Positions 1-11,113 of a stretch of 64,000 bases of DNA are shown here, piece after piece. Source of the DNA: Halichoerus grypus (lineage: Eukaryota > Chordata > Mammalia > Carnivora > Phocidae). The number at the start of each line of letters is the position of its first letter. Positions within the stretch are counted from its first letter, which is position 1. Under the pieces are notes generated by a model. It was given only the letters and a program-made list of their open reading frames with translations. It was not told the origin of the DNA and did not search any database. Location of the stretch: the NCBI RefSeq assembly GCF_964656455.1, contig NC_135726.1, forward strand, positions 23,509,168 through 23,573,167, given 5' to 3'. Made by a program: the position numbers and the translations under genes.

Positions 1-520
1 GTGAGGTCATATGATACATGTCTTTCTCTGTTTGACTTATTTCGCTCAGCATAATACCCTCCAGTTCCATCCACGTCATTGCAAATGGCAAGATCTTATT
101 CCTTTTGATGGCTGCATAATATTCCATTGTATATATATACCACATCTTCTTTATCCATTCATCTGTTGATGGACATCTTGGCTCTTTCCACAGTTTGGCT
201 ATTGTGGACATTGCTGCTATAAACATCGGGGTGCACGTAGCCTTTCGGGTCCCTACTTTTGTATCTTTGGGGTAAATACCCAGTAGTGCAATTGCTGGAT
301 CATATGGTAGCTCTATTTTCAACTTTTTGAGGAACCTCCATACTGTTTTCCAGAGTGGCTGCACCAGCTTGCATTCCCACCAACAGTGTAGGAGGGTTCC
401 CCTTTCTCCGCATCCCCGCCAACATCTGTCGTTTCCTGACTTATTAATTTTAGCCATTCTGACTGGTGTGAGGTGGTATCTCATTGAGGTTTTGATTTGG
501 ATTTCCCTGATGCCGAGCGA
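1..520 (-). mobile_element. LINE-1 (carnivoran), antisense, cut by window edge
   Basis: Read on the minus strand this is the L1 segment at and after the ORF2 C-terminus: a 'three-base-pair' style of L1 text such as 'tgggtatttaccccaaag' and 'ccatcaacagatgaatgg' is recognisable in reverse complement. The copy is 5'-truncated near 520, where it stops matching L1. Its 3' end lies before base 1. Short frames inside it are broken and give no working reverse transcriptase. The same L1 type continues, further toward its 3' end, in the copy at 33207-33596. Confidence 0.85.
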
Positions 521-945
521 TTCCCAATAGCCATTTCTTTACTTGGTGGGTGCTCATAATAATCTCTCCTTGGAATGTCTTTCCCCTTGCAAGAATACAC
601 ACACACACACACACGCACACGCACACGCACTACATTTTCTTTATGACTCTCAAATCTTTAGTGAAAATAATTATTTCCTACTTAGGTAGGTTATATGATA
701 CTATTTCCCACTGGGAAATTTCAACTTCAAACAGAAAATCACCTCTGTAAATCCAATGATAATTTTATTTCTGCTAACTATGGATGATATTAGAAGGGAA
801 ACAAATAAATAACAAGGAGTTATTGTGATTCATACTAACAAGCATTAGAATAAACCAAACATTCTAAGTGGATGTCACATTTATTATCTACATGTTAGTC
901 AAAGCAATTCAATATTGTAATTTTTTTAAAAAAGACAGCATCTTT
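521..945. other. Unassigned DNA with a CA microsatellite
   Basis: Apart from the CA tract at 595-630 I see no gene or recognisable repeat here. Confidence 0.5.
595..630. repeat. (CA)n microsatellite
   Basis: An alternating CA run that degrades at its 3' end into CG-interrupted units (acacgcacacgcacacgcac). It lies about 75 bp past the end of the L1 fragment. A likely polymorphic marker with no evident function. Confidence 0.9.
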
Positions 946-1143
946 GGGGCACCTGGGTGGCTCAGTCGGTTCAGTGGCTGCCTTCGGCTCAGGTCATGAT
1001 CCCAGGGTTCTGGGATCGAGTCCTGCATCAGGCTCCTTGCTCAGCAGGGAGTCTGCTTCTCCCTCTCCTTCTGCCTGCCGCTCTGCCTACCTGTGCTCTC
1101 TCTCTCTGTCAGGTAAATAAATAAAATCTTAAAAAAAAAAAAG
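946..1143 (+). mobile_element. Can-SINE (tRNA-derived), plus strand
   Basis: The head GGGGCACCTGGGTGGCTCAG contains an A-box-like TGGCTCAGTCGG. A GATCGAGTCC B-box region, a CT-rich tail, AAATAAATAAA and an A tract follow. The TSD gcatcttt is at 938-945 and 1144-1151. Such elements are copied through RNA polymerase III transcripts by L1 machinery. The head is diverged (acct, ttcagtgg), so this is not among the youngest copies. Confidence 0.95.
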
Positions 1144-1979
1144 GCATCTTTCACAGTAGTGAAACTGAACTATTATTTTTGTTCACTCGTTTTATTTGGA
1201 TACTAAAACTCAGAGATAATACCTAAGCGATTTGGGATATGACATGTCTCTAGTCTGTGCCATCTATAAAATAAAGAAAATGGACAAAACAATCTCTAAA
1301 TCCCCTTTTATCTCTCAAAAATCCCTCTCCCTTATAATTACCAGTATGATTTTCTTTTTAAACTTTTGAAAAAAGAGAATTATAAGAAACTGTTTAATAA
1401 TGATTCTTTGGAATTTATACTTTAACAGGCAGCCATATTTATCCCCTAAATTAGGTCTCAAAGGTCAAAAAGCAATCAATTATCTACTGTTTTCCTGCTT
1501 TAATTGGTAGTGTATGTTTGAAAAAGCTTTAAACATAAATGTTTGCATTCTATCTCTAAAATATGAAAGATTGCAAGACGAAAAGGGAGATCTTTAGTAA
1601 TATATAATGGATAGAAGTTCCCAAATTAAATATCTATATTTAATTGCCTTGGTATCTCTAATTTCCTTATGAAGCTTTATATAATCTGTAGCATTTACCT
1701 TTTTATTTGCAGAAGCATATCAGGATATCTGAATATTTTAAGATATTTAAGAGAACCTCTAAAGACATTCACTGATATATTAAGAATTATATAAATTGTC
1801 AAAAAATTTAAACTAAGTAAATAAAAAAGAAAATTGGTAATTTTACAGAAAGGCTATAAATAATGACATATAGATGTCCTTCCTATTTTCTGTTCTATTT
1901 CTTAGCCCTTTAAGACACATAAATAAGAATGGTGATAATAATGGTTCTTTATATTGTCTATTCATTTTTTTTTTTTTAA
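1144..1979. other. AT-rich stretch without gene
   Basis: AT-rich unique sequence with stops in all frames. I recognise no repeat or gene. Confidence 0.5.
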
Positions 1980-2130
1980 TCTGATTTAATGCTCATAAAA
2001 AACCTTCAAGGCAGGACTCTTAGCCTTATTTCATCAATGGAAATCTGAAGCTAAGAAAAGTGAAGTTACTTGCCCTAAGCTTCAAAACTAAGAGGTGGTA
2101 GAGGTTAAGAATTCAAATGTATTGCTCAAC
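1980..2130 (-). mobile_element. MIR fragment, antisense
   Basis: The order 'tttaatgctcataa', 'atttcatcaatggaaa', 'aagttacttgccc' and 'gaggtggtagag' follows the reverse complement of the mammalian-wide MIR core (cctcac...attttacagatgagg...acttgccc...agtggcagag). Heavily diverged, as expected for an ancient tRNA-derived SINE. Confidence 0.7.
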
Positions 2131-4429
2131 CTGATTCATCCACTCATTTTCCAGTGCATACCACTAGACAGTATATCATCCAATGATGGAATAATTAACT
2201 CAAGACCATCATGTCATCATACACCTTGTTCATTACTGAGATTACACTCTGTCCACAGCATTCACATTTTTGACTCTGCAATTCTGAACTTTAGATCACC
2301 TCTGGCATATGATGACTTAGTACTGTAAGGTGATCAACTCATCCCTGTTTTCCTGGGACTCTCTGCTTTTAGTGTTAAAGATCCTGCCCCCTTAGTCCCA
2401 GGCAAACCAGGATAGCTCCAGAGAACTCCATCAGTAGTAGGCAAAAAAGATGGATCATCACCTTAATGACCCTCAAATGTGGACACTGACTTTTCTTCGT
2501 AGACTCTACCTTGGCTAACCCCACTGTACTCATCTCTTTTCAAGCACAAAGGCATATGCTTCTGTAGATGCTGCCCCGGTGAAAGCAGCCCATAATTCCA
2601 GCTATTTGGAGATGCCAGCTTCTGTCCTGAGGGATGCTGGACACTGGCCCTCTCAAAAACCAAAAATAACATTTAAACAATTTCGATTCTAGCATTCATA
2701 TCTCTTACTTGCTTGTTTTTTTATCCTAATTCATAGCATGCATTTGTTGGCTTAGATAATGCCAGATTTTATGTGCTTAGTGGAGAAACATGGGAGAAAG
2801 TTGTATTTCCAAAACATCTGGAGAAACAAATATTTTCTCACTGTTCATTTTCAGTCCCCTTTTCCAATTCAATAATATTTGCTCTCTTACTGTAATAAGA
2901 TGAGCTGGAGAATAATGAGAATGCAGGCTGGTTTTACCTTGAGAAATGCTTCAGGGAAAACAATTCTAACACTGAAGTCAAGAATTGTGAAGTTTATTAA
3001 ATAATCCTGCTCTCGATGAAACCATCAATACCTGAGTGTTTTTAAAACATTGCTAACCATCACTCAATAAGGATAATAACTTAGAGAAACAAACCTCATT
3101 TTAAATTTCTGCTGAGTAATTATTTGGATTAAATTATTTTTAAAAACACTCCTGTAAATCATTTCAGTAAAGTTACATATGATATTTACATCATATCCAA
3201 ATCAAGATAAGGAAGGAACTATGAATAAAAATGTCCAACCCTCAGTTTAAATATTGTCCCCACCGATAAAATGACATATGTTTGCCTAGGAAAAATTTCA
3301 GGGTCTTCTACAACAGAGAAAATTACTATACATTTGATATTCTACTTTAGGAGGGACCTTAAATTTAAGAATGTTAGAGAGGGTACTAACATAGAAATTT
3401 TATCAATTTCATAGACATTTTAAGGGAATGTTTCCAGAATAGGATTTAATAATTGAATAAGAGAGAGCCAAAAATTAGAAGACCTGTGTCCTCAATTCAC
3501 CTTTAACACTGACTTGCCCGGTGGTCTTAGCCAATTTCCTTTAATTCCCTGATTTTTACTGAACTTAAGTATTTAAAGAACTTAAGTGTCTTTAAACTCA
3601 GTCAATGACTATATAAGATATATATATAGATATATAGATATATATCTTAAAGCTCAATTGGTGATAATTATTTTTAAGGTGGTAAATGAAGAGACTCTAT
3701 TCAACAATGGGGAAAGAAACCTGAAATTATTAGACATTCAAATATGTTATATTACCTTGGTGAGCAATTTATAATCAGATAATGGTCATCATTCTTCCAT
3801 GCTTTTCAGTGCTAACTTGTAATTATTTAATTTTTCAATTATCTGTAGTAAATATTTGTTAATGATTTTATTTTTTTAAGCCACATTCCTTTTTCTTAAA
3901 TCCCTTTAACTTTATAGTATGCATTCAAGTGGCACATGTTATTTAGTATCTGTTGGATCCCAGGCATTAAACTAAGAATAAGAATCTAGAGGAGAACATG
4001 ACTCAGACCTTTTAGGAACTCAGACCTCAGTGGATAAGACAACCAGGATTTCCTGAATTTTCACTTTAATGATACATATTGACACAAGTTCTAGAAAACT
4101 ATAGAACCAAGCAATGAATGGGCCCTTTCCTAACAAACCACTGAAACATTATATTGTCACTGGGAATTAAACAGCAGCTGTTTGATTACAAACAGCACCA
4201 TTTGGTAGACTTCTACGAACATTAAACAAAGAATAACCCATTTGATTTCTTCATATTTCCAAACAAGGTTTGAATTTCTGCCTTAAGCTATATTCTATGC
4301 CAATAAAATTAACTGAGGATATCCTTTGATAAAAGTCACATTGCAATTTTGTATTCTAAATAATCCTCCTCAGCTTGGGAAAAAATAATGAGTTGTTCTA
4401 ATAAACTGTGGTACCAATATTCATTCAAA
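2131..4429. other. Unique AT-rich DNA, no gene seen
   Basis: No supported gene. A small TA/GATA-like low-complexity patch lies at 3610-3650 (repeated tatagata). Open frames here (such as 2095-2328 and 2463-2672 minus) are short and match no family I know. Confidence 0.5.
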
Positions 4430-4530
4430 AAATATTTGATTCACCAATTTTGCATCTAGTACTATAAATAAAGCAGTAAACATGACATGGTCCTTGATCT
4501 CAGGAAACTTAAAAGTCAAATCAAACTAGC
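4430..4530 (-). mobile_element. L2 3'-end fragment, antisense
   Basis: The text 'tctagtactataaataaagcagtaaacatgac' and 'catggtccttgatctcagg' follows the reverse complement of the L2 tail (ctgtgctagg...gatacagcagtgaacaa...ggtccctgccctcatgg). Old and diverged; recognised by pattern, not by alignment. Confidence 0.5.
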
Positions 4531-4544
4531 TTAAATTGAAGTAA

Positions 4545-4660
4545 ACAAGGCCCTGAAAAATTACTTGATTTGTTCAAAGTCACACAGCTGATAACTGTGA
4601 GTGCTGGGTCTTGAACTCTTCTCCTGACTTCCAAATTAGTGCCCTTTCTAAGGTCCCATG
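4545..4660 (-). mobile_element. MIR fragment, antisense
   Basis: Contains 'caaagtcacacagctgataa' and 'tgggtcttgaac', matching the reverse complement of the MIR core (aaggtcacacagctagtaa, gggattcgaac). It sits directly after the L2-like fragment. Confidence 0.7.
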
Positions 4661-6304
4661 TGATTCTTGTCTAAAATCACAGCCTGGGAATCAAATGCCA
4701 TAAAGTAGTCTTTGAGATATTTGGAAAATGGGTAAAGCTTATATGTGATTTTTTTTTTTTTTTAACGAAGAGTATTTCCAATAGAAGTTCTAGGAATGCA
4801 AAGTATCCTTTCCTGCACACGCTCTCTCAGCATTATTGCAACTTACTCATGTGCATCGAGCAAAGACCGCACGGAATAGAAGCCAAGTGACAGCTGGTAT
4901 GCGATTTTTACAGTCATTTTCAACTCTAAATCCCCCTAAATAAGGATGTAAAATTAAATTACAATTAGAACCATATATTCCCTCATAGGAGCACAGTCAT
5001 ACTGACGCTCAGGGGGTTGGGAGGGAGGCATATTCTGTAGAGATAACTTGGTTGAAATGATTATACATTTTTTAATGATTAAATTCTCCCATTTGGGAGC
5101 CACAACCTGGATTCTTTACAAAGTATTCATTTGTTTACAATCTTTTCACACGATGGTTATTTTCTTTCATTTCTGGGTCTAAATGAAGATAAAATAATTC
5201 ATTCTCATCTAGAATGACTGCTGCTTTCAATCTTCTATATATGCTGTAGCATAACTGTTCAATATTAAGCTTGGCATTTAAAGTATTTAGGATTGACTGA
5301 AAGTGTTCAGAAAGGATAAAAGCTTAGTGAACTAATTCAGGAAAAAATCATATTTATCGGAGCCAATTTCTGTAGCTTGACATTTTACGATTTACTTCTA
5401 AGCTGCTAAAATAGCTTAAGAAACCTTTTCCTCCTGGTCTGTATGATTTTTTTTCTTGTATTCTGCCTAATCCTGCCTGAAACTTGTGCAATTAAGATCG
5501 ATGCAGGCATCAAATCCACTGACAATGATCACCTAGGAATTATGCCTGATTAGGAAGAGTTTTATACTTAACATGTCTGTTAGCTTCATGATAACTGCAC
5601 TGGAGAGATTCTGGAAACCAGAGATACTAGTGAATTTCTTGGATGTAATCAAATTTATACAGGAAATGATTCTCCCTCCATAGGGCACCTTCCAACTCTG
5701 AGATTTTTATTTTAGAGGTTCTTACCCACATATCTCTAAAAGAAAGAAATCAGGAAATGTTTACTCTTTGGTTTGGAGTTAGAAAAATGGAATTAAGAGC
5801 CTTGACCCAAAAATACTTGAATAATTTACCAAGTCCTGATGGAAGTCTCATATAAAAGAAGTTGACAAGTGGTTTTCCAGAAGGAAACCCGAAAGAGTAA
5901 GTAAGGTAAAATCCCGCCCCCCAAAAGTATTTTATCCACCAAGAGCAAAATAGCAGGTTTCCACAGAAACAATGAATGTGTCAGATCATTTCATAAATTT
6001 TACAGTTTCTGTTACCCCTTAAAGACTGTACCATGTTCTGCCTAAATGCTCATTTTATATGATCTATAAAAAATACATTTTAAAAAATGAATAAAGGAGG
6101 CAAAATTTTGATACTCTCAGAAAGATATCTATATCTAAATCTATTCTCTGTATGATTTATAGTTCTGGTTCGTCTTACACATATTTATATAGCACCTCAG
6201 ATGTTATGCATTTCTATTTCTGAATTGCATATATTTAATTCGATAAAAATGTAATTTTATTGACTTTTGACACTATCTCTTCACTTAGGGTGACCCTGCC
6301 TATC
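4661..6304. other. Repeat-poor block
   Basis: No interspersed repeat or gene is apparent. The stretch 4781-5690 has TAATTA-rich, balanced, non-repetitive text that resembles conserved noncoding DNA in style, but conservation cannot be judged from one sequence. Confidence 0.4.
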
Positions 6305-6530
6305 ATTTATTAAGCCCTTATTTGTGCCAGTCATTTTGCAAAAAAATTACTGGTACTTAAAATCATTTCATCCTTGAAAATCAACATGTAGATAATTTAT
6401 GTTTTTATAGAGGAAGAAACTAAGGTTCAGAGAGAGGATTTGGGTAATGTCACAAAATTATTAATGGCAGACCTACAAGTCAGAGGCAAATCTAGCTGAT
6501 TTCAAATCTAGTCTATTATGTTTCAGACTT
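6305..6530 (-). mobile_element. Near full-length MIR, antisense
   Basis: The segments run in the order of a reverse-complemented MIR: 'tttattaagcccttatttgtgccag', then 'aggaagaaactaaggttcagag', then 'ggcagacctacaagtcagag'. Well diverged. It abuts a second MIR in the opposite orientation. Confidence 0.75.
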
Positions 6531-6559
6531 ATTCCTCACTTTAGATCAAATCCTAATAG

Positions 6560-6983
6560 GTCTAGGCCAGGAGGTTTGTGTACAACTGCACTGTGTATGA
6601 GCTAGACTGTGTAGGTCTGTAAACTTCATATTCAGAATAGCTTGTTCTATAAAACAGGGAATGTCAATAACTCATAAGTTGCTGTGAGCATTGCATGAGC
6701 CAATGAATATGAATATAACATTTTTTTTTAAGATTTTATTTATTCATTTGACAGAGAGAGACACAGCGAGAGAGAGAACACAAGCAGGGGGAGTGGGAGA
6801 GGGAGAAGCAGGCTTCCTACTGAGCAGGGAGCCCAATGTGGGACTCGATCCCAGGACCCTGGGATCATGACCTGAGCTGAAGGCAGACGCTTAATGACTG
6901 AGCCACCCAGGCGCCCTGAATATAACATTCTTAGCACAGTGCCTGACACACTGGAAATCTGCATTAAATGTCAGCTGATACTT
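6560..6983 (+). mobile_element. MIR, sense, split by a Can-SINE
   Basis: The left part runs through 'tctataaaacagggaatg' and 'gctgtgagcattgcatgagc'. After the intervening SINE the tail resumes with 'cttagcacagtgcctgacac' and 'cattaaatgtcagctgata', the sense order of MIR. The SINE therefore landed in a pre-existing MIR, which dates the SINE as younger. Confidence 0.75.
6723..6917 (-). mobile_element. Can-SINE, minus strand, inside a MIR
   Basis: Starts with a T tract and aagattttatttattcatttgac, passes a GA-rich zone (reverse of the CT tail) and ends at gagccacccaggcgccc, the reversed head. A perfect 12-bp TSD, gaatataacatt, is at 6711-6722 and 6918-6929. Good preservation indicates a fairly young insertion. 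Confidence 0.97.
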
Positions 6984-6992
6984 TTTTTTTTT

Positions 6993-7150
6993 TTCAGTTT
7001 TATTGAAGTCTGACACATAGGAATTATATATATTTAAGGTGTACAATTTGATATTTTGATGCATGTATCCACTGTGAAACGGTCACCATAACCAAGCTAA
7101 TTAACATATCCAATGTAACCGTATTTTTAGTGGTGGTGGAAGAGTATTTT
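6993..7150 (-). mobile_element. Old L1 (L1M-type) 3' end, antisense
   Basis: A T tract leads into 'cagttttattgaagtctgac' and 'ttaaggtgtacaatttgat', then 'tgaaacggtcaccataacc'. This is the reversed 3' end typical of older mammalian L1s (ttattgagatataattgac...aaggtgtacaa...tgaaatgatcaccac). The following DNA to about 7330 also looks repeat-like but I cannot name it. Confidence 0.7.
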
Positions 7151-7439
7151 GATCTTGGGACAAAAAGGCTCTTACCAATTATTTTCATTTGCACTTTTCA
7201 AAAATTTATTTGAAAATAAGGTCAAACTTCCAAAGAAGTTATAAGAAAGAGAATAAGCACAAAGAACGCCATGCCTTTCACCGATAATCAACATTTTGAT
7301 ACATCTGTGCTCTCCCTCTTTCTGTTTTTAATATCTACATTCCATTACGAGGAAAATCTGAATTCTCTCTACTAATATTCTCACTAATAACACAAATAAC
7401 AACATAAACTACATCCAATATAAAGGCTGCTTACTCTCT

Positions 7440-7600
7440 GACAGGAACTCCACAACAATCTGATAAAGTAAGCTTTATCATTATCCTCATTTTGGCATAT
7501 TGGAAATTTGACCAAAGTCTCCCAACTAGCAAGTGACCCATATTTGAAACAGAGCCATCTGACCTGAGGAACCATGAACTTGGCCACAGTGAGACAGTGG
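7440..7600 (-). mobile_element. MIR fragment, antisense
   Basis: Contains 'attatcctcattttggcata', 'accaaagtctcccaactagcaagtg' style text and 'gaaacagagccatctgacc', in the order of a reversed MIR core. Diverged. Confidence 0.6.
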
Positions 7601-8046
7601 TCAGGCTTCTGTTGCTCTTTCATAACTGTCAGCGGCCACTAATTGTCTTTGAAACTGAGTTTCACTAACGCAACTATTATAAACTATTCAAGGTTTTATT
7701 CCCTTTGAATTTATCATAGAACTGAAGTGTTATGAAGGTTACAGAAAGGGGAAAGTTGGTATTAATAAAAACATCCAACACTCTTCAGTTTTGTGTGAAT
7801 CATGCCCCAGCTTCCCTCTACAAAGCACAAAGCTGCACAGTCCCCCCAACCTATTATTCTGGTCATGGGCAAACTCTTAAAACAAATTTGCTCTGAGGAA
7901 CTTATTTAACGGAGGGATGTATCTTATTAAAATTAACGCTATTTTGATTTTTAAAAAAATCGAACTCCTTACAAAGGAACTTTGTTGAATTACCATAACA
8001 AGAGTCACAGACTACAGGCAAAGATGACACTTAAATGTCACATCCA
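7601..8046. other. Unassigned DNA
   Basis: I see no gene or named repeat. Confidence 0.5.
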
Positions 8047-8243
8047 GGGGCGCCTGGGTGGCTCAGTTGGTTAAGCGTCTGCCTTCAGCTCGGGTCATGA
8101 TCCCAGAGTCCTGGGATCGAGCCCCACATGGGGTTCCCTGCTCAGCGAGGAGCCTGCTTCTCCCTCTCATACTCTCCCTGCTTCTGTTCCCTCTAGACTC
8201 GCTGTCTCTCGCTGTCAAATAAATAAATGAAATTTTAAAAAAA
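8047..8243 (+). mobile_element. Can-SINE, plus strand
   Basis: The head ggggcgcctgggtggctcag matches the carnivoran consensus style. The A box (tggctcagttgg), B box (gatcgagccc), CT tail and aaataaataaa are all present. The perfect 10-bp TSD gtcacatcca is at 8037-8046 and 8244-8253. Confidence 0.97.
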
Positions 8244-8253
8244 GTCACATCCA

Positions 8254-8535
8254 TGTCATTGACTAAACAACATCATTCCACCTTTTTTTGGTTATGCTTG
8301 GATGGAGCCTCAAAATTATGCTGGCAGCCTCTAATGTAGTTCAGAGACAATGTAACCGACAAAGCAAAACAAAACATTCCTGGTGTTTCCTCCCTGATTT
8401 TCATCCCTGCCTAATCCAAACCTCTCATTTTATCATTGAGGTCTGAGAGGGGCAGTGATTTGCCCAATACTTAAAGTTTGAGGGGGAAGTCACAGTAAAG
8501 TTCTTAATCAGATAGTTCCTAACTAGGTTTATTTT
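8254..8535. other. Unassigned DNA, possible worn MIR
   Basis: 8425-8510 (ttgaggtctgagaggggcag, tttgcccaata) has a faint reversed-MIR look, too weak to call. Confidence 0.3.
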
Positions 8536-8645
8536 GAAGTTTTTATTTCATTGACAGTTAGTTAGCATACAGTGTAATATTAGGCGTACAATATAGTGAT
8601 TTAACAGTTCCCTCCATCACCTGATGCTCACCACAAGTGCACAAG
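8536..8645 (-). mobile_element. Carnivoran L1 3' end, antisense
   Basis: The text 'gttagttagcatacagtgta', 'gcgtacaatatagtgattta' and 'catcacctgatgctcacc' is the reversed 3' terminus of a carnivoran L1 subfamily (gatgagcaccgggtgatgta...acaccta...). It is a strongly 5'-truncated insertion of about 110 bp. Its 3'-UTR type differs from the copies at 31713 and 33207. Confidence 0.75.
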
Positions 8646-8903
8646 GAGGCAAGCGTCTTTCAGTGGGAATAGACTGAAAGATTCCCTGCAGTGTTGGGTT
8701 GGTTCCTGTCATTACTAATGAAGACAGACCATATTCCCATGGACAGTGCCCAGGAAACCATCCCTTCCAGGTTTAACTTACAACAGCCATGTGGTTTGCT
8801 ATTATGGTGTGTTTAAAATTCAAGGTTACAAATCTGGAGTCATGATGGTGGATAAACACTCCCCTGGAAGTCATTTCCTTTTAAAATTCCAAGTGTCATT
8901 TTA

Positions 8904-9075
8904 TTTTTTATTTTTTTAAAGATTTTATTTATTTATTTGTCAGAGAGAGCACAAGCAGGGGGAGTGGCAGGCAGAGGGACAAGGAGCCCGATGCAGGATT
9001 TGATCCCAGGACTCTGGTGGGATCATGACCTAAGCCAAAGGCAGACGCTTAATCTACTGAGCCACGCAGGTGCCC
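8904..9075 (-). mobile_element. Can-SINE, minus strand
   Basis: Begins attttttaaagattttattta and ends gagccacgcaggtgccc, the reversed head. A perfect 15-bp TSD, ccaagtgtcatttta, is at 8889-8903 and 9076-9090. The middle is somewhat diverged and shortened in the CT-rich zone. Confidence 0.96.
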
Positions 9076-9090
9076 CCAAGTGTCATTTTA

Positions 9091-10872
9091 TATATGGGAT
9101 CATGTGACACAAGTCTGGCTTAATCTGTCTCCACATTTATGGCAGGTAGAATGAAGGAATGAGATTACAATTCATGAATTTATTTTCAAAGGTTGAAAAT
9201 ATGCACTAAAAATAATTCCCGGAAGTAAAGTTGTGATCTAAATGTAATCACTTTGGAGATCTGAAACATCTATTCCTTCTGCTTCCTTAAATTGATCTTG
9301 CCCTGAGATGAAATTTCAAATCACTCACAGTAGTTAAAAGAGTTTTAAATAAATTAAAAATGTATTCTGGCATTTCCTTTGGACTAGCAATTCCTAAATA
9401 CTCTAAACTGGGTAATCAAAATTAAAACACCCATTTTCTTTTCTGCTCTAATTAGAAGATAAAAATAAAAGATGAGAAAACCTGAGGATTTGATCCTGAA
9501 TCCACCCCCTCACAATCCAAAAAGACAAACAAAAATATTATCTTAAATTTCTAACATTTCCTCATCTGTCTTGTTTAATAGCTGATCTCAATACGGCAAG
9601 GAAAACTTCCCATCAGGAGTGTTTAGTCAAACAAAACATCAATGTTTATAGTCTGCTCTTATCACTAGTTTTTTTTTTCTTTATGTAACATTACAATTAC
9701 TTTCAGAATCAAATCCAGAAGTGCACCCATAAATTTGTGAACACGGACCCAATCTTTACCTGATATATTTACAAAATAGTCAATGACTCACTTAGAGCTG
9801 CTGAAATCAATTAAATCAATAATATGAATTTTAAACAATCTTTTAGATGTGTTTATATATGAATCATAAGTAACCAAGATACCTTAGTATCTTTTAGATC
9901 AATAGTATCCCTTCTTACAAGTCTAAAATATTTTAAAGCAATTCGTATATTTAAGCGTCCACAGTTATTTCTCCCTAAAATCAATCATAATACCATCACG
10001 GATTCTGTTTTCTGTCAACTTTGAGGCACTTTCTATTTTCTCTCTAAAACACTTACATGTAATGTAATTTTCTCAGCATCTATTGATAATGGATGTTTCC
10101 TGAGGTTGGCAAAAACCTAACTGGATTCCCATTAGCTTGAGTGGTCAAGGTTTATTCCAGAAAAACGTCTATTCTATTTGTTACAGTAAGCTAGATGGGA
10201 GTGCCAAGAATTTATTCACCAGCCACTTGATTATAGAGGGCTTTAGTATGCAATGCGGACTGTTAAAACGTTAATGCATTCAATTATACAGTCTTTCAAA
10301 AGACTTAAATAGAAACTTTGGAAACATATTCTTTGGGTTTCTAGTCTCCAAATGCCATTGGTTTACTACTGAAAATTAATTTAAATTGAAAATGAACGAA
10401 AGCTAATTCCATAGTGATGCCAGACCCCAAGCCAAGGGATTTGAGTGAATTAAGTTATGACTTAGTATAAAGAGTATCTGTTTAAACAGGAGATATTCCA
10501 TCTTGGTACGAAATTGAATTGGTTGGGTAACTACAATGAGACCCAAATAGTGCTGGACAAAGCAAGGGTGAATAAGGCGATGACTAAAAGTCATTCTTTG
10601 CCCAAAGGCATCTCAGAATCTTTTGTTATGGTCTTTAAAAGTGGTTACATGCATTCAGGAGGTTATGTACAATTATCTCTTTGGGTACAGAAAGAAAACA
10701 GAATAAATCAAAATAGTGTTACCCATCCTGTAGGTCACATACAGCTTAATGGGCAATTCCCAAACACACTGATTACTTCTTCCCTCAAGTGCTTCCATCC
10801 CTCTACATGAGTTTTCTTTGACCACATGAGCATGTTTTGCCTGTACACTGAGCAGGCTTCTAGTGTTAGAGA
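9091..10872. other. Repeat-poor block, no gene
   Basis: No recognisable transposon or gene. Short overlapping frames exist on both strands near 10.4-10.8 kb (63 and 98 codons), but they overlap antisense to each other and resemble no protein. Confidence 0.45.
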
Positions 10873-11113
10873 GTTAATACTTCTAAGATAAAACTCAACC
10901 AATGAAGGGACATGAATAACCCAGTTTTTTTTTTAAAGTATTCTGAGGTGCTTCTACACCATCTATAAAGTGTAACCATCAGCATTAAACCCAGTTAATC
11001 CTTCTAAGATAAAACTCAACCAACGAGGGGACATGAATAACCCAGTTCTCTTGAAACCATTCTGAGGTGTTTTTACACCATCTATCAAAGTGTAACCATC
11101 AGCATTAAACCCA
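10873..11113 (+). repeat. 121-bp tandem duplication, two units
   Basis: Unit 1 is 10873-10993 and unit 2 is 10994-11113. Both contain 'ttctaagataaaactcaacc', 'gacatgaataacccagtt', 'ttctgaggtg' and 'gtgtaaccatcagcattaaa'. They differ by scattered substitutions and by a T run (10925-10934) in unit 1 where unit 2 has ctcttgaaa. By eye identity is around 90%, so the duplication is not recent. Confidence 0.93.

Noticed and set aside
10873..11113. CRISPR-like repeat array
   Set aside because: Only two 121-bp units with no spacers, in a mammalian genome. It is a plain tandem duplication.
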